Source: Aquimarina spongiae (GTDB lineage: Bacteria > Bacteroidota > Bacteroidia > Flavobacteriales > Flavobacteriaceae). Taken from it: a stretch of 64,000 nt of DNA. A program made the position numbers and the translations under genes. Of the stretch, positions 1-8,986 are shown piece by piece. Below the pieces are notes generated by a model that saw nothing but the letters and a program-made list of their open reading frames with translations, was not told the DNA's origin and did not search any database. Position 1 is the first letter of the stretch; the number at the start of each line of letters is the position of its first letter. The stretch covers positions 248,001 to 312,000 of the forward strand of contig NZ_FQYP01000008.1 of NCBI RefSeq assembly GCF_900141785.1, written 5' to 3'.

Positions 1-1
1 C

Positions 2-1042
2 ATCTATTTTCTCAAGATTTATGAAGGTGGAAAGTATTGTACATTACCACACGCCATCACATTGGCTTCTTGCCCAGATGAAAAGGTATTCAAAATTTTA
101 GGTTCTTATCCAGAACTAAAATTCTTTATGACACCGTTTGCTGATGCTTTAGAAAAAGAAGCTTACGAGCAATTATCGGGACAAACGGCTTCGGCAAGGA
201 TTCCTTTATCGCAATTAGCTACCAAAGAGTTGTTTTGGGTGATGGGTAATAACATCTATCCAGAACTCAATGTATCGCTAAGCATTAATGATCCTGAAAA
301 GCCTTCTTTACTGGTTTTGGCCAATTCGCCTGCCACACAAACGACTAACTCACCTGCATTAGGTTTGATTTCGACTCAAATACTGAAGGAGATTAATACA
401 CAAGGACGCCAACCGTGTTCAGTAATTATTGACGAGTTACCTACCATGTATTTTATGGGATTAGATAACCTCATCGCAACTGCCAGATCCAATAAAATAT
501 CAACCACTATCGGTATGCAAGATCTGGAGCAATTAAAACGAGATTACGGCAACGAAGTGGCCGCAACGATTTTTAATATCGTCGGTAACATTTTTAGCGG
601 ATCGGTACGTAGTGAGACCGCAACCAAGCTTCAGGAAATATTTGGTAAAAAGAAACAGAAACTAAAAAATATCTCGGTAGATACCAGCAGTACTTCGTAT
701 AGCATTAACGAAAACCTAGAATATGCCATCCCCGTCGCTACGATTTCACAGCTATCGCAAGGAGAATTTGTAGGGGTAGTCGCAGATAATTTTGGAGAAG
801 AAATCAACAGAAAAATATTCAGGGGTAAAATAAAAGTAGATCAACGCAATGATCAAATAAAAGATCCTATTCCGCTTACTATCGGAGAAGATAACGATAT
901 CGATAAACTATTGGATGGCAACTTCAACAGAATTGTAGCTGAAATTGATGTTCTGGTCGCCAACGAACTAGAGAAGCTAGAAGCAAATTACCACGAATAC
1001 GAACAGGAGGAACAAGATCAGCAAATGGATCCCCCAAACTGA
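2..1042 (+). CDS. T4SS coupling protein, VirD4/TraG/MobC type (C-terminal part, truncated by window edge)
   Basis: The reading frame is open from base 2, so the N-terminus and Walker A lie outside the window. The visible 346 residues match the C-terminal half of Bacteroidota coupling ATPases. There is a hydrophobic Walker B strand ending in DE (VIIDELPT), then the conserved segment with ARSNK and GMQDLEQLK that follows it in VirD4/TraD proteins, then a variable acidic tail ending in EEQDQQMDPPN. Such proteins sit at the inner membrane, bind substrates (relaxase-DNA or proteins) and pass them to the T4SS channel. The gene is 39 bp upstream of an M23 peptidase gene and heads the visible tra operon. 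A start inside the frame, at a TTG near position 62, is an artefact of truncation. Confidence 0.85.
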   Translation: MYFLKIYEGGKYCTLPHAITLASCPDEKVFKILGSYPELKFFMTPFADALEKEAYEQLSGQTASARIPLSQLATKELFWVMGNNIYPELNVSLSINDPEKPSLLVLANSPATQTTNSPALGLISTQILKEINTQGRQPCSVIIDELPTMYFMGLDNLIATARSNKISTTIGMQDLEQLKRDYGNEVAATIFNIVGNIFSGSVRSETATKLQEIFGKKKQKLKNISVDTSSTSYSINENLEYAIPVATISQLSQGEFVGVVADNFGEEINRKIFRGKIKVDQRNDQIKDPIPLTIGEDNDIDKLLDGNFNRIVAEIDVLVANELEKLEANYHEYEQEEQDQQMDPPN

Positions 1043-1081
1043 TTCATAAAACAATTCAACTCTTAAAAACATCACACAATC

Positions 1082-1615
1082 ATGAAAACAACATACATAA
1101 ACATAAAAACGCTTATCTCTATCTTGTTGCTGGTTTGCTCTGCACTTACCTATGCACAAAAAGCTAAAAAAGAAAATGTACTTGATCCTCTCAAAAATTT
1201 TCCAATCCATTTTCCTTTAGCAAAAGAAGATTTCAAAAACATGTCCTCTACGTTTGGATTTAGAAGACACCCTATTCTACAAAAAAACAAATTACATGCA
1301 GGTATTGATCTTGTTGCTCCCAAAGGAGCCGCCGTACTTGCTTCTGCAAATGGAGTTGTACAAAAATCGATGTATCAAAAAGGATACGGCAATCACATCG
1401 TGATCACCCATTACCCTACTCTAGAAACACTGTATGCACATTTATGGTTAACCCTAGTCAAAGAAGGAGATCTGGTTACTCAAGGACAACTTATAGGTTT
1501 TGTTGGAGATACCGGACTAGCCACAGGACCACATTTACATTACGAAATACATATAAACAATAAAAAACTGGATCCAATACTGGTATGGAAAAGTTTTTTA
1601 AGAACCAAAGCATAA
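1082..1615 (+). CDS. Secreted M23-family peptidoglycan endopeptidase of the conjugation operon
   Basis: This 177-residue protein has a Sec signal peptide (about residues 1-26, ending TYAQ) and one peptidase M23 (LytM/lysostaphin) domain. The zinc ligands are visible: His72 and Asp76 in LHAGID and His153 in GPHLHYE, with His120 and His151 as the other conserved histidines. M23 enzymes cut peptide cross-links in peptidoglycan. Its place between the coupling protein and traM suggests that it opens the cell wall locally for assembly of the conjugation channel, a role often filled by a lysozyme-like transglycosylase. No regulatory coiled coil is present and the catalytic set is complete, so it should be active. 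Confidence 0.85.
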   Translation: MKTTYINIKTLISILLLVCSALTYAQKAKKENVLDPLKNFPIHFPLAKEDFKNMSSTFGFRRHPILQKNKLHAGIDLVAPKGAAVLASANGVVQKSMYQKGYGNHIVITHYPTLETLYAHLWLTLVKEGDLVTQGQLIGFVGDTGLATGPHLHYEIHINNKKLDPILVWKSFLRTKA

Positions 1616-1643
1616 AAACACATCACCTAATACATTAAAAGTT

Positions 1644-2819
1644 ATGGACAAAAAAAAGAAAATCATTGTAGGCGCTGTAGGAGTTGGATGCTTCTTACTA
1701 CTTATTATCATGATTAAAATGGTAGTATTTCCAGGGGACAAAAACAAACCGCAAAAAAGCCAACTGGTAATAAGCACTCCAGAGGTCATCAAAAAGAAAA
1801 TAGAAAACAAATCAAAAATTGAACACTACGACAGAGAATCTCTGAAGAATATCGGGAAAAATGATATTGTCAAAGGGTTAGGAAATGTCGGTAAAGAAGA
1901 AGAAGAATTATTTATTGAAGAGGCGCTTATCGTAGAAGATACCACCCTGCAAAATCCAAATCAATTGGGAGGTCTGGGGAAAGGCTCTTTGAATCCTCAA
2001 AACACTTCTGCACTAGCATATCAACAAAACTCCGAAGATGAGGAACTAAGACAACTTATGGCTTTGCAAGAACAGTTATTAGCACAGGCTAATGCTCCAA
2101 CACCAACGTCAAATGATGCTGCTGATATACAGGAGATTCAAAAACTTCTGGCCGCATACGATCAATATAGCGCTAACGGTGAAAATACAAATCAGTTAAC
2201 GCCAGATAAAATTTCGGAAATAGGTACTAGTGTTAGTGAAAAATTGATTGGCCAAATCAACACACAATTTCAGTCGCAAAACTTTTTTCACGGAGCACAA
2301 TCTTCAAATGATGACAACAAAGTACTGGGGTTAATTCCGGCAGAAACAATAGACGATCGATTCCTGGTTAACGGTAGTACTGTTGCTATACGAACCAAAA
2401 AAGAAATACGTCTTACCAATCCCAGAGTTGTAATTCCAAAAGGAGCTGTCGTATACGGTAAAGTTTCCTTTGGCACCAACAGACTTTTGATTGATATCGA
2501 TAGCTATAAAACAAAGAACACATTGTATAAACTAGATTTTACACTGTTTGATTTTGATGGACTGGAAGGCATACACTTAGACAGTCGTACCTGGCCCAAA
2601 ATTCCAGGGAAAGTAGCCAAAGACGTCTATGATTACGCTTACCAAAGAGGTACACAAGCTGCTGGTTTTGGAAGCGAAAATAACAGTGTCAACCTGGAAG
2701 AAGCAAAGGATATCGCCATTCTATCGGCAGCCAAGGAAATCGGCAATGAAGTGTTCGAGAAAAGAAAGGTTTTTATGCCTAAGAAATATCACTTATGGTT
2801 TAACATCAACACCCAATAA
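1644..2819 (+). CDS. traM: Conjugative transfer protein TraM
   Basis: The 391-residue protein has a short lysine-rich N-terminus, one membrane segment (about residues 7-28), a long low-complexity Gln/Asn/Glu-rich periplasmic linker (about 40-220) and a globular C-terminal domain (about 228-391) with the pattern VAIRTKKEIRL...VIPKGAVVYGKVSF. That domain is the hallmark of the Bacteroidota TraM family, thought to be the VirB10-like component spanning the envelope. It lies 28 bp after the peptidase gene and its stop codon is one base from the ATG of the VirB4-type ATPase, which suggests translational coupling. I am confident of the family; the VirB10 analogy is inferred. Confidence 0.85.
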   Translation: MDKKKKIIVGAVGVGCFLLLIIMIKMVVFPGDKNKPQKSQLVISTPEVIKKKIENKSKIEHYDRESLKNIGKNDIVKGLGNVGKEEEELFIEEALIVEDTTLQNPNQLGGLGKGSLNPQNTSALAYQQNSEDEELRQLMALQEQLLAQANAPTPTSNDAADIQEIQKLLAAYDQYSANGENTNQLTPDKISEIGTSVSEKLIGQINTQFQSQNFFHGAQSSNDDNKVLGLIPAETIDDRFLVNGSTVAIRTKKEIRLTNPRVVIPKGAVVYGKVSFGTNRLLIDIDSYKTKNTLYKLDFTLFDFDGLEGIHLDSRTWPKIPGKVAKDVYDYAYQRGTQAAGFGSENNSVNLEEAKDIAILSAAKEIGNEVFEKRKVFMPKKYHLWFNINTQ

Positions 2820-2820
2820 C

Positions 2821-5169
2821 ATGAAAAGCGAAGCGATACAAAAAATATTTCCAATCTATGCTGTAGAAAATGACATGATCATTTCTAAAAATGGAGATAT
2901 CACCTTAGGATTTAAATTACAGTTACCACAGATCTATTCTTTAGATCGAGAAGGAATCAACAGAATCAATCAATTGTTTGATAAGATCATTCGTTCACTT
3001 CCTGAAAATACGATCATCCAAAAACAAGATTACTTTTTTGTGGATAAGATCAAAGAAGCAGTAACCGAAGGAGAATTGATGTTATCCAGAAGTGACAATA
3101 AATTTTTCTACGAAAAACCAACATTGAGTCATGAATGCTACCTGTTTATTACCAAAGACTCTAAAAACAAAATAAGCCTCACCAGCAATGCAAAATTATA
3201 CGACAAGTATATGGAGGAGGTAAAAGATTTTATTCAGGTAGTCACTACAAGTATTTCATTCCTGTCTAAAGAAGATTTTTTTACGGTAGACTCTTTAGGC
3301 TCTGAAGAAATTATACAAGTATTAGGAAAGTACATTTCTCTATCCCAAGAAGGGCAACAGTCCATGCAGGATCTATTTTTTGACAAACAATTAAAAGTTG
3401 GAAACAAAGTAGCAGAGATGTATGCCATAAGCTCATATAATCAATTACCATTGACTATACAGACTACAAAGAAAAACATCGATTTCTCGACGCAAAAAAC
3501 CGATTTTCAGATTCCATTTATACAACCAGTTTGTCTGGGCTTAGAATGCAATCACATCTATAATCAGGTAATTTATATCGAAAATTCTGAGAAGGTATTT
3601 TCAAAACTAAAAACAAAGTTAAATCAGTTTAAAAGTTTAGCCATTTTATCCAAAGAAAATGAAGTCACCTACAATCAAATTGATCAATTGGTGAACGAAG
3701 TTATCGAAAATGAATTACGATTTGTATACCAACACTTCAATATCATTTTGTGGGATATTAATGACGAAAAACTCGAAAACCATAAAAATCAATTAGAGAA
3801 TGCATTCAAGGAGTTATCCATTACTCCTTATCAAATCAAGAACTCGTTAAAAGACTTGTTTTTTTCTAACCTACCTGGTGCCTGCACATCTGTTCCTGAA
3901 TTGTACAAATTTATAGGCATTTCAGAACAAACACCAATCTTACTAAATTTTGAAAGTTATTACGAGGGAAATAAAGATGGAATATTACTTACTGACCGTA
4001 AAAACGGTGCACCGGTACGATTAGATTTATGGATAGAGCCTGTAAAAAGAGGACTAATCGTAAACAGAAATCGTTTGATATTTGGTCCATCAGGAACTGG
4101 AAAATCTTTTTTAATCAACCACATCGCCAGTCAGTATTATGAGCAGGGCCATCATATCGTAATGATCGATATTGGTAATTCGTACAAGAAATTATGTAAC
4201 CTGGTAAAAGGACAATATTATGCCTATGATCCAGATGTTCCTTTAGAATTCAATCCTTTTCACTTTCATCATATCGATGAGGTTAATAATGATAAAAAGA
4301 TATTTCTAACCTCACTAATTATCTTTTTATGGAAAGGTGATGACCCTTTCAAAAGAGAAGAAAAACAGATTATTGGCCTATATCTCGATGCCTATTATGA
4401 GTCTTTCGAAAAGGAACAAAGCGGCTACCCTTGTATGTCTTCCTTTTATGAATTTGTTGACCAAAATCAGGTAATGGAGGATGAAGAAAGGTATTTTGAT
4501 AAAGTAAGTTTTCAGTTATCACTTCGTGATTTTCATGATGGTAAATACAGTAAAATTCTAAACTCAGAAAAACCAATAGATCTGGTACAGGAACGATTTA
4601 TTGTATTCGAAATGGATAATATTAAAGACCACCCTATTCTTTTCCCATTGGTTACGATGTTATGTATCGATGTGGTGATGAGTAAAATCCGAAAAATACC
4701 TGAAGCCAAAAAATCCATCTTCATCGATGAGTGTTGGAAACCAATTTCCAAAGGAGAAATGGCACAGTTCATCAAATACCTATATAAAACCGTGCGAAAG
4801 TTCTATGGAGAAGTAGCCATTGCTACGCAAGACGTAGAAGATATTTTGGACACTCCTGCAGGACCAGCAATGATCAACAACACGGATACTATGATCTTGT
4901 TGTCTCACAAAAAGAAAATGGCGACCAAAGACAAATTTGCACAGTACTTATCCTTTAGTGAGTCTGATCTGGAAAAATTATTCTCTACCGATAAAAGAGA
5001 GGTTTTTATCAAAGTTGGGAACGTATCAAATGTATATAAAGTCACTGTTTCTCCTGAAAGGTATGCCTGTTACTCTTCTAATGCAGACGAAAACAAGGTC
5101 ATTTTTGATACGTACAAGGAGAAAAAAAATATGGAATTAGCACTAAAAGAATTTGTAGAAAAACTCTAA
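2821..5169 (+). CDS. traG: Conjugation ATPase, TraG/VirB4 family
   Basis: This 782-residue protein is the Bacteroidota TraG ATPase, equivalent to VirB4, which powers T4SS assembly and substrate transfer at the inner membrane. It has an N-terminal TraG/VirB4 domain (about residues 1-380), Walker A GPSGTGKS near residue 422 and Walker B IFIDECW near residue 631, followed by the region with the conserved ATQD. I chose the ATG at 2821, one base after the traM stop. The frame stays open further upstream, but that stretch overlaps traM and encodes unrelated residues. The length fits the family and no catalytic motif is missing. Confidence 0.9.
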   Translation: MKSEAIQKIFPIYAVENDMIISKNGDITLGFKLQLPQIYSLDREGINRINQLFDKIIRSLPENTIIQKQDYFFVDKIKEAVTEGELMLSRSDNKFFYEKPTLSHECYLFITKDSKNKISLTSNAKLYDKYMEEVKDFIQVVTTSISFLSKEDFFTVDSLGSEEIIQVLGKYISLSQEGQQSMQDLFFDKQLKVGNKVAEMYAISSYNQLPLTIQTTKKNIDFSTQKTDFQIPFIQPVCLGLECNHIYNQVIYIENSEKVFSKLKTKLNQFKSLAILSKENEVTYNQIDQLVNEVIENELRFVYQHFNIILWDINDEKLENHKNQLENAFKELSITPYQIKNSLKDLFFSNLPGACTSVPELYKFIGISEQTPILLNFESYYEGNKDGILLTDRKNGAPVRLDLWIEPVKRGLIVNRNRLIFGPSGTGKSFLINHIASQYYEQGHHIVMIDIGNSYKKLCNLVKGQYYAYDPDVPLEFNPFHFHHIDEVNNDKKIFLTSLIIFLWKGDDPFKREEKQIIGLYLDAYYESFEKEQSGYPCMSSFYEFVDQNQVMEDEERYFDKVSFQLSLRDFHDGKYSKILNSEKPIDLVQERFIVFEMDNIKDHPILFPLVTMLCIDVVMSKIRKIPEAKKSIFIDECWKPISKGEMAQFIKYLYKTVRKFYGEVAIATQDVEDILDTPAGPAMINNTDTMILLSHKKKMATKDKFAQYLSFSESDLEKLFSTDKREVFIKVGNVSNVYKVTVSPERYACYSSNADENKVIFDTYKEKKNMELALKEFVEKL

Positions 5170-5182
5170 AAACAAAAACACA

Positions 5183-6028
5183 ATGAAAAAGCAACTCATT
5201 CTATTACTTATACTACTTTTTGGGATAAGCAATACCATCAACAGTCAGAACCATTTGGTTCCTCTAGAACAACTGGATACCATAAGAGTATCAGACATAA
5301 AAACAACTCATTTAATATTTGATCAGCAAATTGAATATCTAGACGTAGGATCTCCATTTTTTGTAGCAGACACTACAAAACAAATGGTCAAACTAAAGCA
5401 TATTGGTCAGGAACTGGTAGATGTAAGAACCCAACTTTCTAACCTAACGGTTATTACCAAAGACGGGGGATACTATTCCTTTATCCTAGCCTATCAAAGA
5501 CTTTTGCAGCACTTGACTTATAAAGTAAAAAGAACTGAAGAATTTGCCGATGCCGTACAGGATAAAATTCAAAAAGAAGAAGATGAAGCCAAAGCTTTGG
5601 AAGCATTATGCAACAAGTTAGACAAAAACTACAATAACAAAATACACCTTAAAAATGGAAAATCGGGAGATATAAGAGTTCGGGTTACAGGTATTTTTTA
5701 CGTAAATGAAAAAATCGGACTCCGCATCGAACTCAAAAACGAATCTACCATTGATTTTGATATTGATCACATCCTTTTCAGGACCAAATTAAAGAAACGG
5801 TTTGCTAAAGATTATTTATACCAGGAACGTGTCATTCACCCTTCAGGAATCTGTTCTGACAATTTTGAAATTGCCGGTCAAGGACAGCAAAATATCACTT
5901 TGATATTCGACAAATTTATGCTTAACGAAAAGGAAAAATTGAGCATCGATATTTTCGAAACCAACGGAGGCCGATCGGCTACGATGATCATTCCCAGAGA
6001 AGAACTATTGAACCCTAAAGTACTGTAG
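5183..6028 (+). CDS. traN: Conjugative transfer protein TraN (DUF4138 family)
   Basis: The 281-residue protein has a signal peptide (about 1-21) and resembles Bacteroidota TraN/DUF4138 proteins, which are thought to act in the periplasm or outer membrane as the VirB9-like part of the channel. Visible family features are an early strand THLIFDQQIEYLDVG, a central YYSFILAYQ segment, and a C-terminal beta-rich domain with LRIELKNES and PREEL-type strands (about 165-275). It starts 13 bp after the ATPase gene and is followed 2 bp later by the next gene, so it belongs to the same operon. Assignment rests on pattern and context; the residue-level match is moderate. Confidence 0.75.
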   Translation: MKKQLILLLILLFGISNTINSQNHLVPLEQLDTIRVSDIKTTHLIFDQQIEYLDVGSPFFVADTTKQMVKLKHIGQELVDVRTQLSNLTVITKDGGYYSFILAYQRLLQHLTYKVKRTEEFADAVQDKIQKEEDEAKALEALCNKLDKNYNNKIHLKNGKSGDIRVRVTGIFYVNEKIGLRIELKNESTIDFDIDHILFRTKLKKRFAKDYLYQERVIHPSGICSDNFEIAGQGQQNITLIFDKFMLNEKEKLSIDIFETNGGRSATMIIPREELLNPKVL

Positions 6029-6030
6029 TC

Positions 6031-6546
6031 ATGAAAAAGCAACAAATTATTTCAGTTCTAGTATTCTTCTTGGTCATTAACACTAATTGGGCGCAGATTC
6101 CATACTTTGATATTCCGGGATTGGGATTACGAAAAGCTGAAGAAAAATCAGTAAGAGATTTTCAGAAACAAAACCTGACAACGACAGGTGTTTATGCAAC
6201 TACGGCTGCCTTATCAGTAACTGAAAGATTTACAAGAACCAAATTTCGGGTTAATCCAATAAACCTCGCATTTATTGACTATTCGAAGTATAGTAACATG
6301 TGCAGAAGCTATCTCAATCCATTTGAAAAAGCAAAGTGTACAAACAAATATAATTATCTAAAAAATGCACATCAGACCGTGTTGTTTTTCGTAAACACTC
6401 CAATTCAAAACGAAGTAAACAATGGAGTTAAAGAGCAAATTTTGTCTAAATACACTGCTATTACCAACACCATTCTGAAAGAATTAGAGATGCTAAAGCT
6501 AAAAGCTGAAAAAGATAATTTTTACACACGATTAATCATCAAATAA
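6031..6546 (+). CDS. Secreted protein of unknown function in the tra operon (171 aa)
   Basis: I do not recognise this protein. It has a clear signal peptide (about residues 1-21, cleavage after NWAQ) and a mostly helical mature part with the patch YSNMCRSYLNPFEKAKC holding its only two cysteines, which could form a disulfide. It starts 2 bp after traN and is the first of five consecutive secreted proteins of 170-225 residues. The position suggests a periplasmic or surface part of the conjugation machine, perhaps a VirB5-like minor pilin or adhesin, but nothing in the sequence proves this. Confidence 0.75.
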   Translation: MKKQQIISVLVFFLVINTNWAQIPYFDIPGLGLRKAEEKSVRDFQKQNLTTTGVYATTAALSVTERFTRTKFRVNPINLAFIDYSKYSNMCRSYLNPFEKAKCTNKYNYLKNAHQTVLFFVNTPIQNEVNNGVKEQILSKYTAITNTILKELEMLKLKAEKDNFYTRLIIK

Positions 6547-6566
6547 ACGCTTAAAAACAAACACCC

Positions 6567-7244
6567 ATGAAAACGATATGCACACTAGTACTATTATTTC
6601 TGTTGGTAGGACAGCAAACATTTGGGCAATTTGTTCATGTTCACACGCACATTAATAATACCGACGCAAATACTCAAGCAAAACTGACTGCTCTTATCAC
6701 CATTTTGGGAGGAAGAAATGCTTCTTTGACCACATCAAATAACAAATTACAGACTGCCTTAGATAATCATAAAGAACAATTAAGGCTTCAATACACCAAA
6801 AATCAGTTTGATCGAGGTACAGGTTATACTACAACCGCTGGAATTTCTGCGCTATTAAGCTTAGGAGCTTCTGGATTAGCAAGAATCCCTGGATTACCCT
6901 ATATGACTTCAGAAAAACAAGCATACCTAGATGAAGTAACCATGGATAAAGCCTTATTACTGGCATTAAAATCTGTGAGTAAAACCAATATAAAGTCGGC
7001 CAAACGGCAGGAAATTTATCGATTGCGAAGCAAATTACTTAGAGAATTCGCCAAAAATGATACCGATGTACGGCAAACCTTATTTATATCGGCGGCTGGT
7101 GTAGCTGTACTTAATTACAAGCAGTTTATCAATCTATACAGCCAATTAAATAGAAATGAGAATGATGATGATACAGGGCAAATGGAAAACGATCCTAATG
7201 AACTTGATCATAACCAGTTCATAGAATTTTTTGACAAGTTGTAA
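6567..7244 (+). CDS. Secreted protein of unknown function in the tra operon (225 aa)
   Basis: Function not recognised. A signal peptide covers about residues 1-20 (ending TFGQ). The mature protein opens with a His-rich stretch (FVHVHTHI), continues with helical, possibly coiled-coil sequence (about 35-75), then a glycine-rich hydrophobic segment (TTAGISALLSLGASGLARI, about 92-112) and ends in an acidic tail rich in Asp, Asn and Glu. The order signal peptide, helical rod, hydrophobic Gly/Ala segment recurs in the proteins encoded just downstream. It is the second gene of the secreted-protein block, 20 bp after its neighbour and 56 bp before the next. Confidence 0.75.
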   Translation: MKTICTLVLLFLLVGQQTFGQFVHVHTHINNTDANTQAKLTALITILGGRNASLTTSNNKLQTALDNHKEQLRLQYTKNQFDRGTGYTTTAGISALLSLGASGLARIPGLPYMTSEKQAYLDEVTMDKALLLALKSVSKTNIKSAKRQEIYRLRSKLLREFAKNDTDVRQTLFISAAGVAVLNYKQFINLYSQLNRNENDDDTGQMENDPNELDHNQFIEFFDKL

Positions 7245-7300
7245 TGTATAGAAACAACCTTGTTGATCCTTAAAGAAACCTATTTATCCATAAAAAACTA

Positions 7301-7849
7301 ATGCAGATGAAAACGAAAATATTGAGTTGCATACTCACACTTATTGGAGCATCCGTGCTAAATGCCCAACAGTTCCCTTTTTTAACAGATCCGGGTTCAT
7401 TAGCAGGATCAGGAGCAGCATTAGCACTGTATAAACAACTGGATGATGAGGATAAGAAAAACAGGGATAAAATGAAGGCTTTTGGGGTTGATTATATAAA
7501 GCGTCAGGTATACTTTATGGGATTTTCTCTGGCAGTAGGAGAAAGAATCTCTAATGAGATTGAAGCTTCTGTTACACGCTATACTACATTAAAGAACAGA
7601 AACTCCTCCTTGAGCTTGCTCAACTATTCTAAAAAAAAGGAAAACACCAAAATGTTGGCACTTATAGAAACGATGCTGACTAATATACAACGAGAGGCAA
7701 GGAATCAAAAAGGTCTTTTTGTCATCTATGGAGAAAAGATGAATCTGCTGCAGAATATGATGGAATCTCTGGAAGAAATAAATCGAGTATTAGATATCGT
7801 AGAAGATAACATAGAACAAACCAAGCTATACAATCGAATTTTTAATTAG
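7301..7849 (+). CDS. Secreted helical protein of unknown function in the tra operon (182 aa)
   Basis: Function not recognised. The signal peptide ends near residue 22 (VLNAQ). Two methionines, at codons 1 and 3, could each be the start. The mature part has a short Gly/Ala-rich segment (DPGSLAGSGAALALY), then long amphipathic helices rich in Lys, Glu, Asn and Leu with coiled-coil character (about 45-180). VirB5-type proteins are also small, secreted and helical, so a minor-pilin or tip role is possible; this is inference from size, fold class and position only. The next gene starts 7 bp downstream. Confidence 0.75.
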   Translation: MQMKTKILSCILTLIGASVLNAQQFPFLTDPGSLAGSGAALALYKQLDDEDKKNRDKMKAFGVDYIKRQVYFMGFSLAVGERISNEIEASVTRYTTLKNRNSSLSLLNYSKKKENTKMLALIETMLTNIQREARNQKGLFVIYGEKMNLLQNMMESLEEINRVLDIVEDNIEQTKLYNRIFN

Positions 7850-7856
7850 AAAGAAG

Positions 7857-8405
7857 ATGAAAAAAATACTGATACATATATGTTTCTCAATGATCATGTA
7901 TTTGGGGAATGCGCAGGTCGTAATTAATCTAAACGTAAAAGGAAACTTAGAAGATCGTCTTTCACAATCGGCTTATGACCAAATCAATACGTCGAACACA
8001 ACGCTTGCGGGTCAAGAACTATTAAATAAAGGAAATATTGAACTGCTAACACCAATTTTTAATGAGCAATTAAAAGAACTGACATCGTTTAACTCGAGGT
8101 TCGAATTCCAGAAAACTGCGATAAGAACCTTTATTAGCAGTCCTGTTTTTAGCAGTGCCGGAGGATTTAATAGCTACGGGTATATACAAGAAAAATACCC
8201 AATCATCAACCCTTTGAGTCCCTCATCTGTTGTTCGGAATACAGTAACCCGAGCCCGTTTCAGAAAAAAACTAAATAAAGAAAGGGATAAGATGATGAAG
8301 TACCTTGATAAAAACAACCCTATCCCAGAAGGAGAAAGAGTTTTCCTGGTGCTATCAACTTTAGAAAGTGTAATCAATTTAACCTTAGAAAATGGAAAGT
8401 TTTAA
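7857..8405 (+). CDS. Secreted protein of unknown function in the tra operon (182 aa)
   Basis: Function not recognised. A signal peptide is visible (about residues 1-19, ending GNAQ), then a helical mature domain with a basic cluster near residues 128-148 (RARFRKKLNKERDKMMKYL). The 3' end overlaps the start of the next gene by 14 bp in another frame, which points to coupled translation. It is the fourth gene of the five-gene secreted block. No catalytic motif, cysteine pair or lipobox stands out. Confidence 0.72.
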   Translation: MKKILIHICFSMIMYLGNAQVVINLNVKGNLEDRLSQSAYDQINTSNTTLAGQELLNKGNIELLTPIFNEQLKELTSFNSRFEFQKTAIRTFISSPVFSSAGGFNSYGYIQEKYPIINPLSPSSVVRNTVTRARFRKKLNKERDKMMKYLDKNNPIPEGERVFLVLSTLESVINLTLENGKF

Positions 8406-8979
8406 ATATTTATTCCTGTTCATATGTGGTTTTGCTTTTGCGCAAACCCATTCGGAGAGTATTGCAGACCCTTTGGTGGCAACACACAAAACTGCCATAA
8501 GCACAGCACTAGGTGTTGAGTTGAGCTTAAGAAAAAAGCAAGGAGATTTAATCAAAGATCTAGAGGATACCGAAGAGGATTACGATTCGAAACGAAATGT
8601 ATTCGGCAACTTCAAAACAAATACAATAGTAGTAGCTGCCGTACAAGCTAAACTCGTATTTCTCAACCAAAAAGTAGCGAATATTGAATCTACAATAAAT
8701 ACGCTAAAAGTCGCCTCCTTTGGTTTTGGACAAGGACTCCCCAGATATCAAGATCAACTAGAAATCGAAAAAAGATATTTACAAAAATTACAAGAAGAGA
8801 GCGTATTAATAGGCGGAGGAGGAATGTTGGTGAGCGGAGGTACAGGTCATGTATATACCGCATACTTAAAACTACTTATCAGATTAGTGAGAGTAAAAAA
8901 CAACATCCTAAAAATTGACAAAGAAATAGCGGCAAAAAACAAAGTTGTCACAACATTAAAAAGATTAACATCAAACTGA
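8392..8979 (+). CDS. Secreted coiled-coil protein of unknown function in the tra operon (195 aa)
   Basis: Function not recognised. It begins inside the 3' end of the preceding gene (14-bp overlap). A short signal peptide (about 1-17, ending FAFAQ) precedes a helical protein with coiled-coil stretches (about 40-65, 80-105 and 155-190) interrupted by a Gly-rich loop (IGGGGMLVSGG, about 142-152). It ends 7 bp before traJ, so the secreted block joins the inner-membrane channel genes without a promoter gap. The Gly-rich loop between helices recalls pore-lining or membrane-contact segments, but this is speculative. Confidence 0.72.
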   Translation: MESFKYLFLFICGFAFAQTHSESIADPLVATHKTAISTALGVELSLRKKQGDLIKDLEDTEEDYDSKRNVFGNFKTNTIVVAAVQAKLVFLNQKVANIESTINTLKVASFGFGQGLPRYQDQLEIEKRYLQKLQEESVLIGGGGMLVSGGTGHVYTAYLKLLIRLVRVKNNILKIDKEIAAKNKVVTTLKRLTSN

Positions 8980-8986
8980 AAACATC

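Noticed and set aside
2629..2820. 64-codon upstream extension of the VirB4-type ATPase
   Set aside because: It overlaps traM in another frame and its residues do not fit the family; ATG 2821 directly after the traM stop is preferred.
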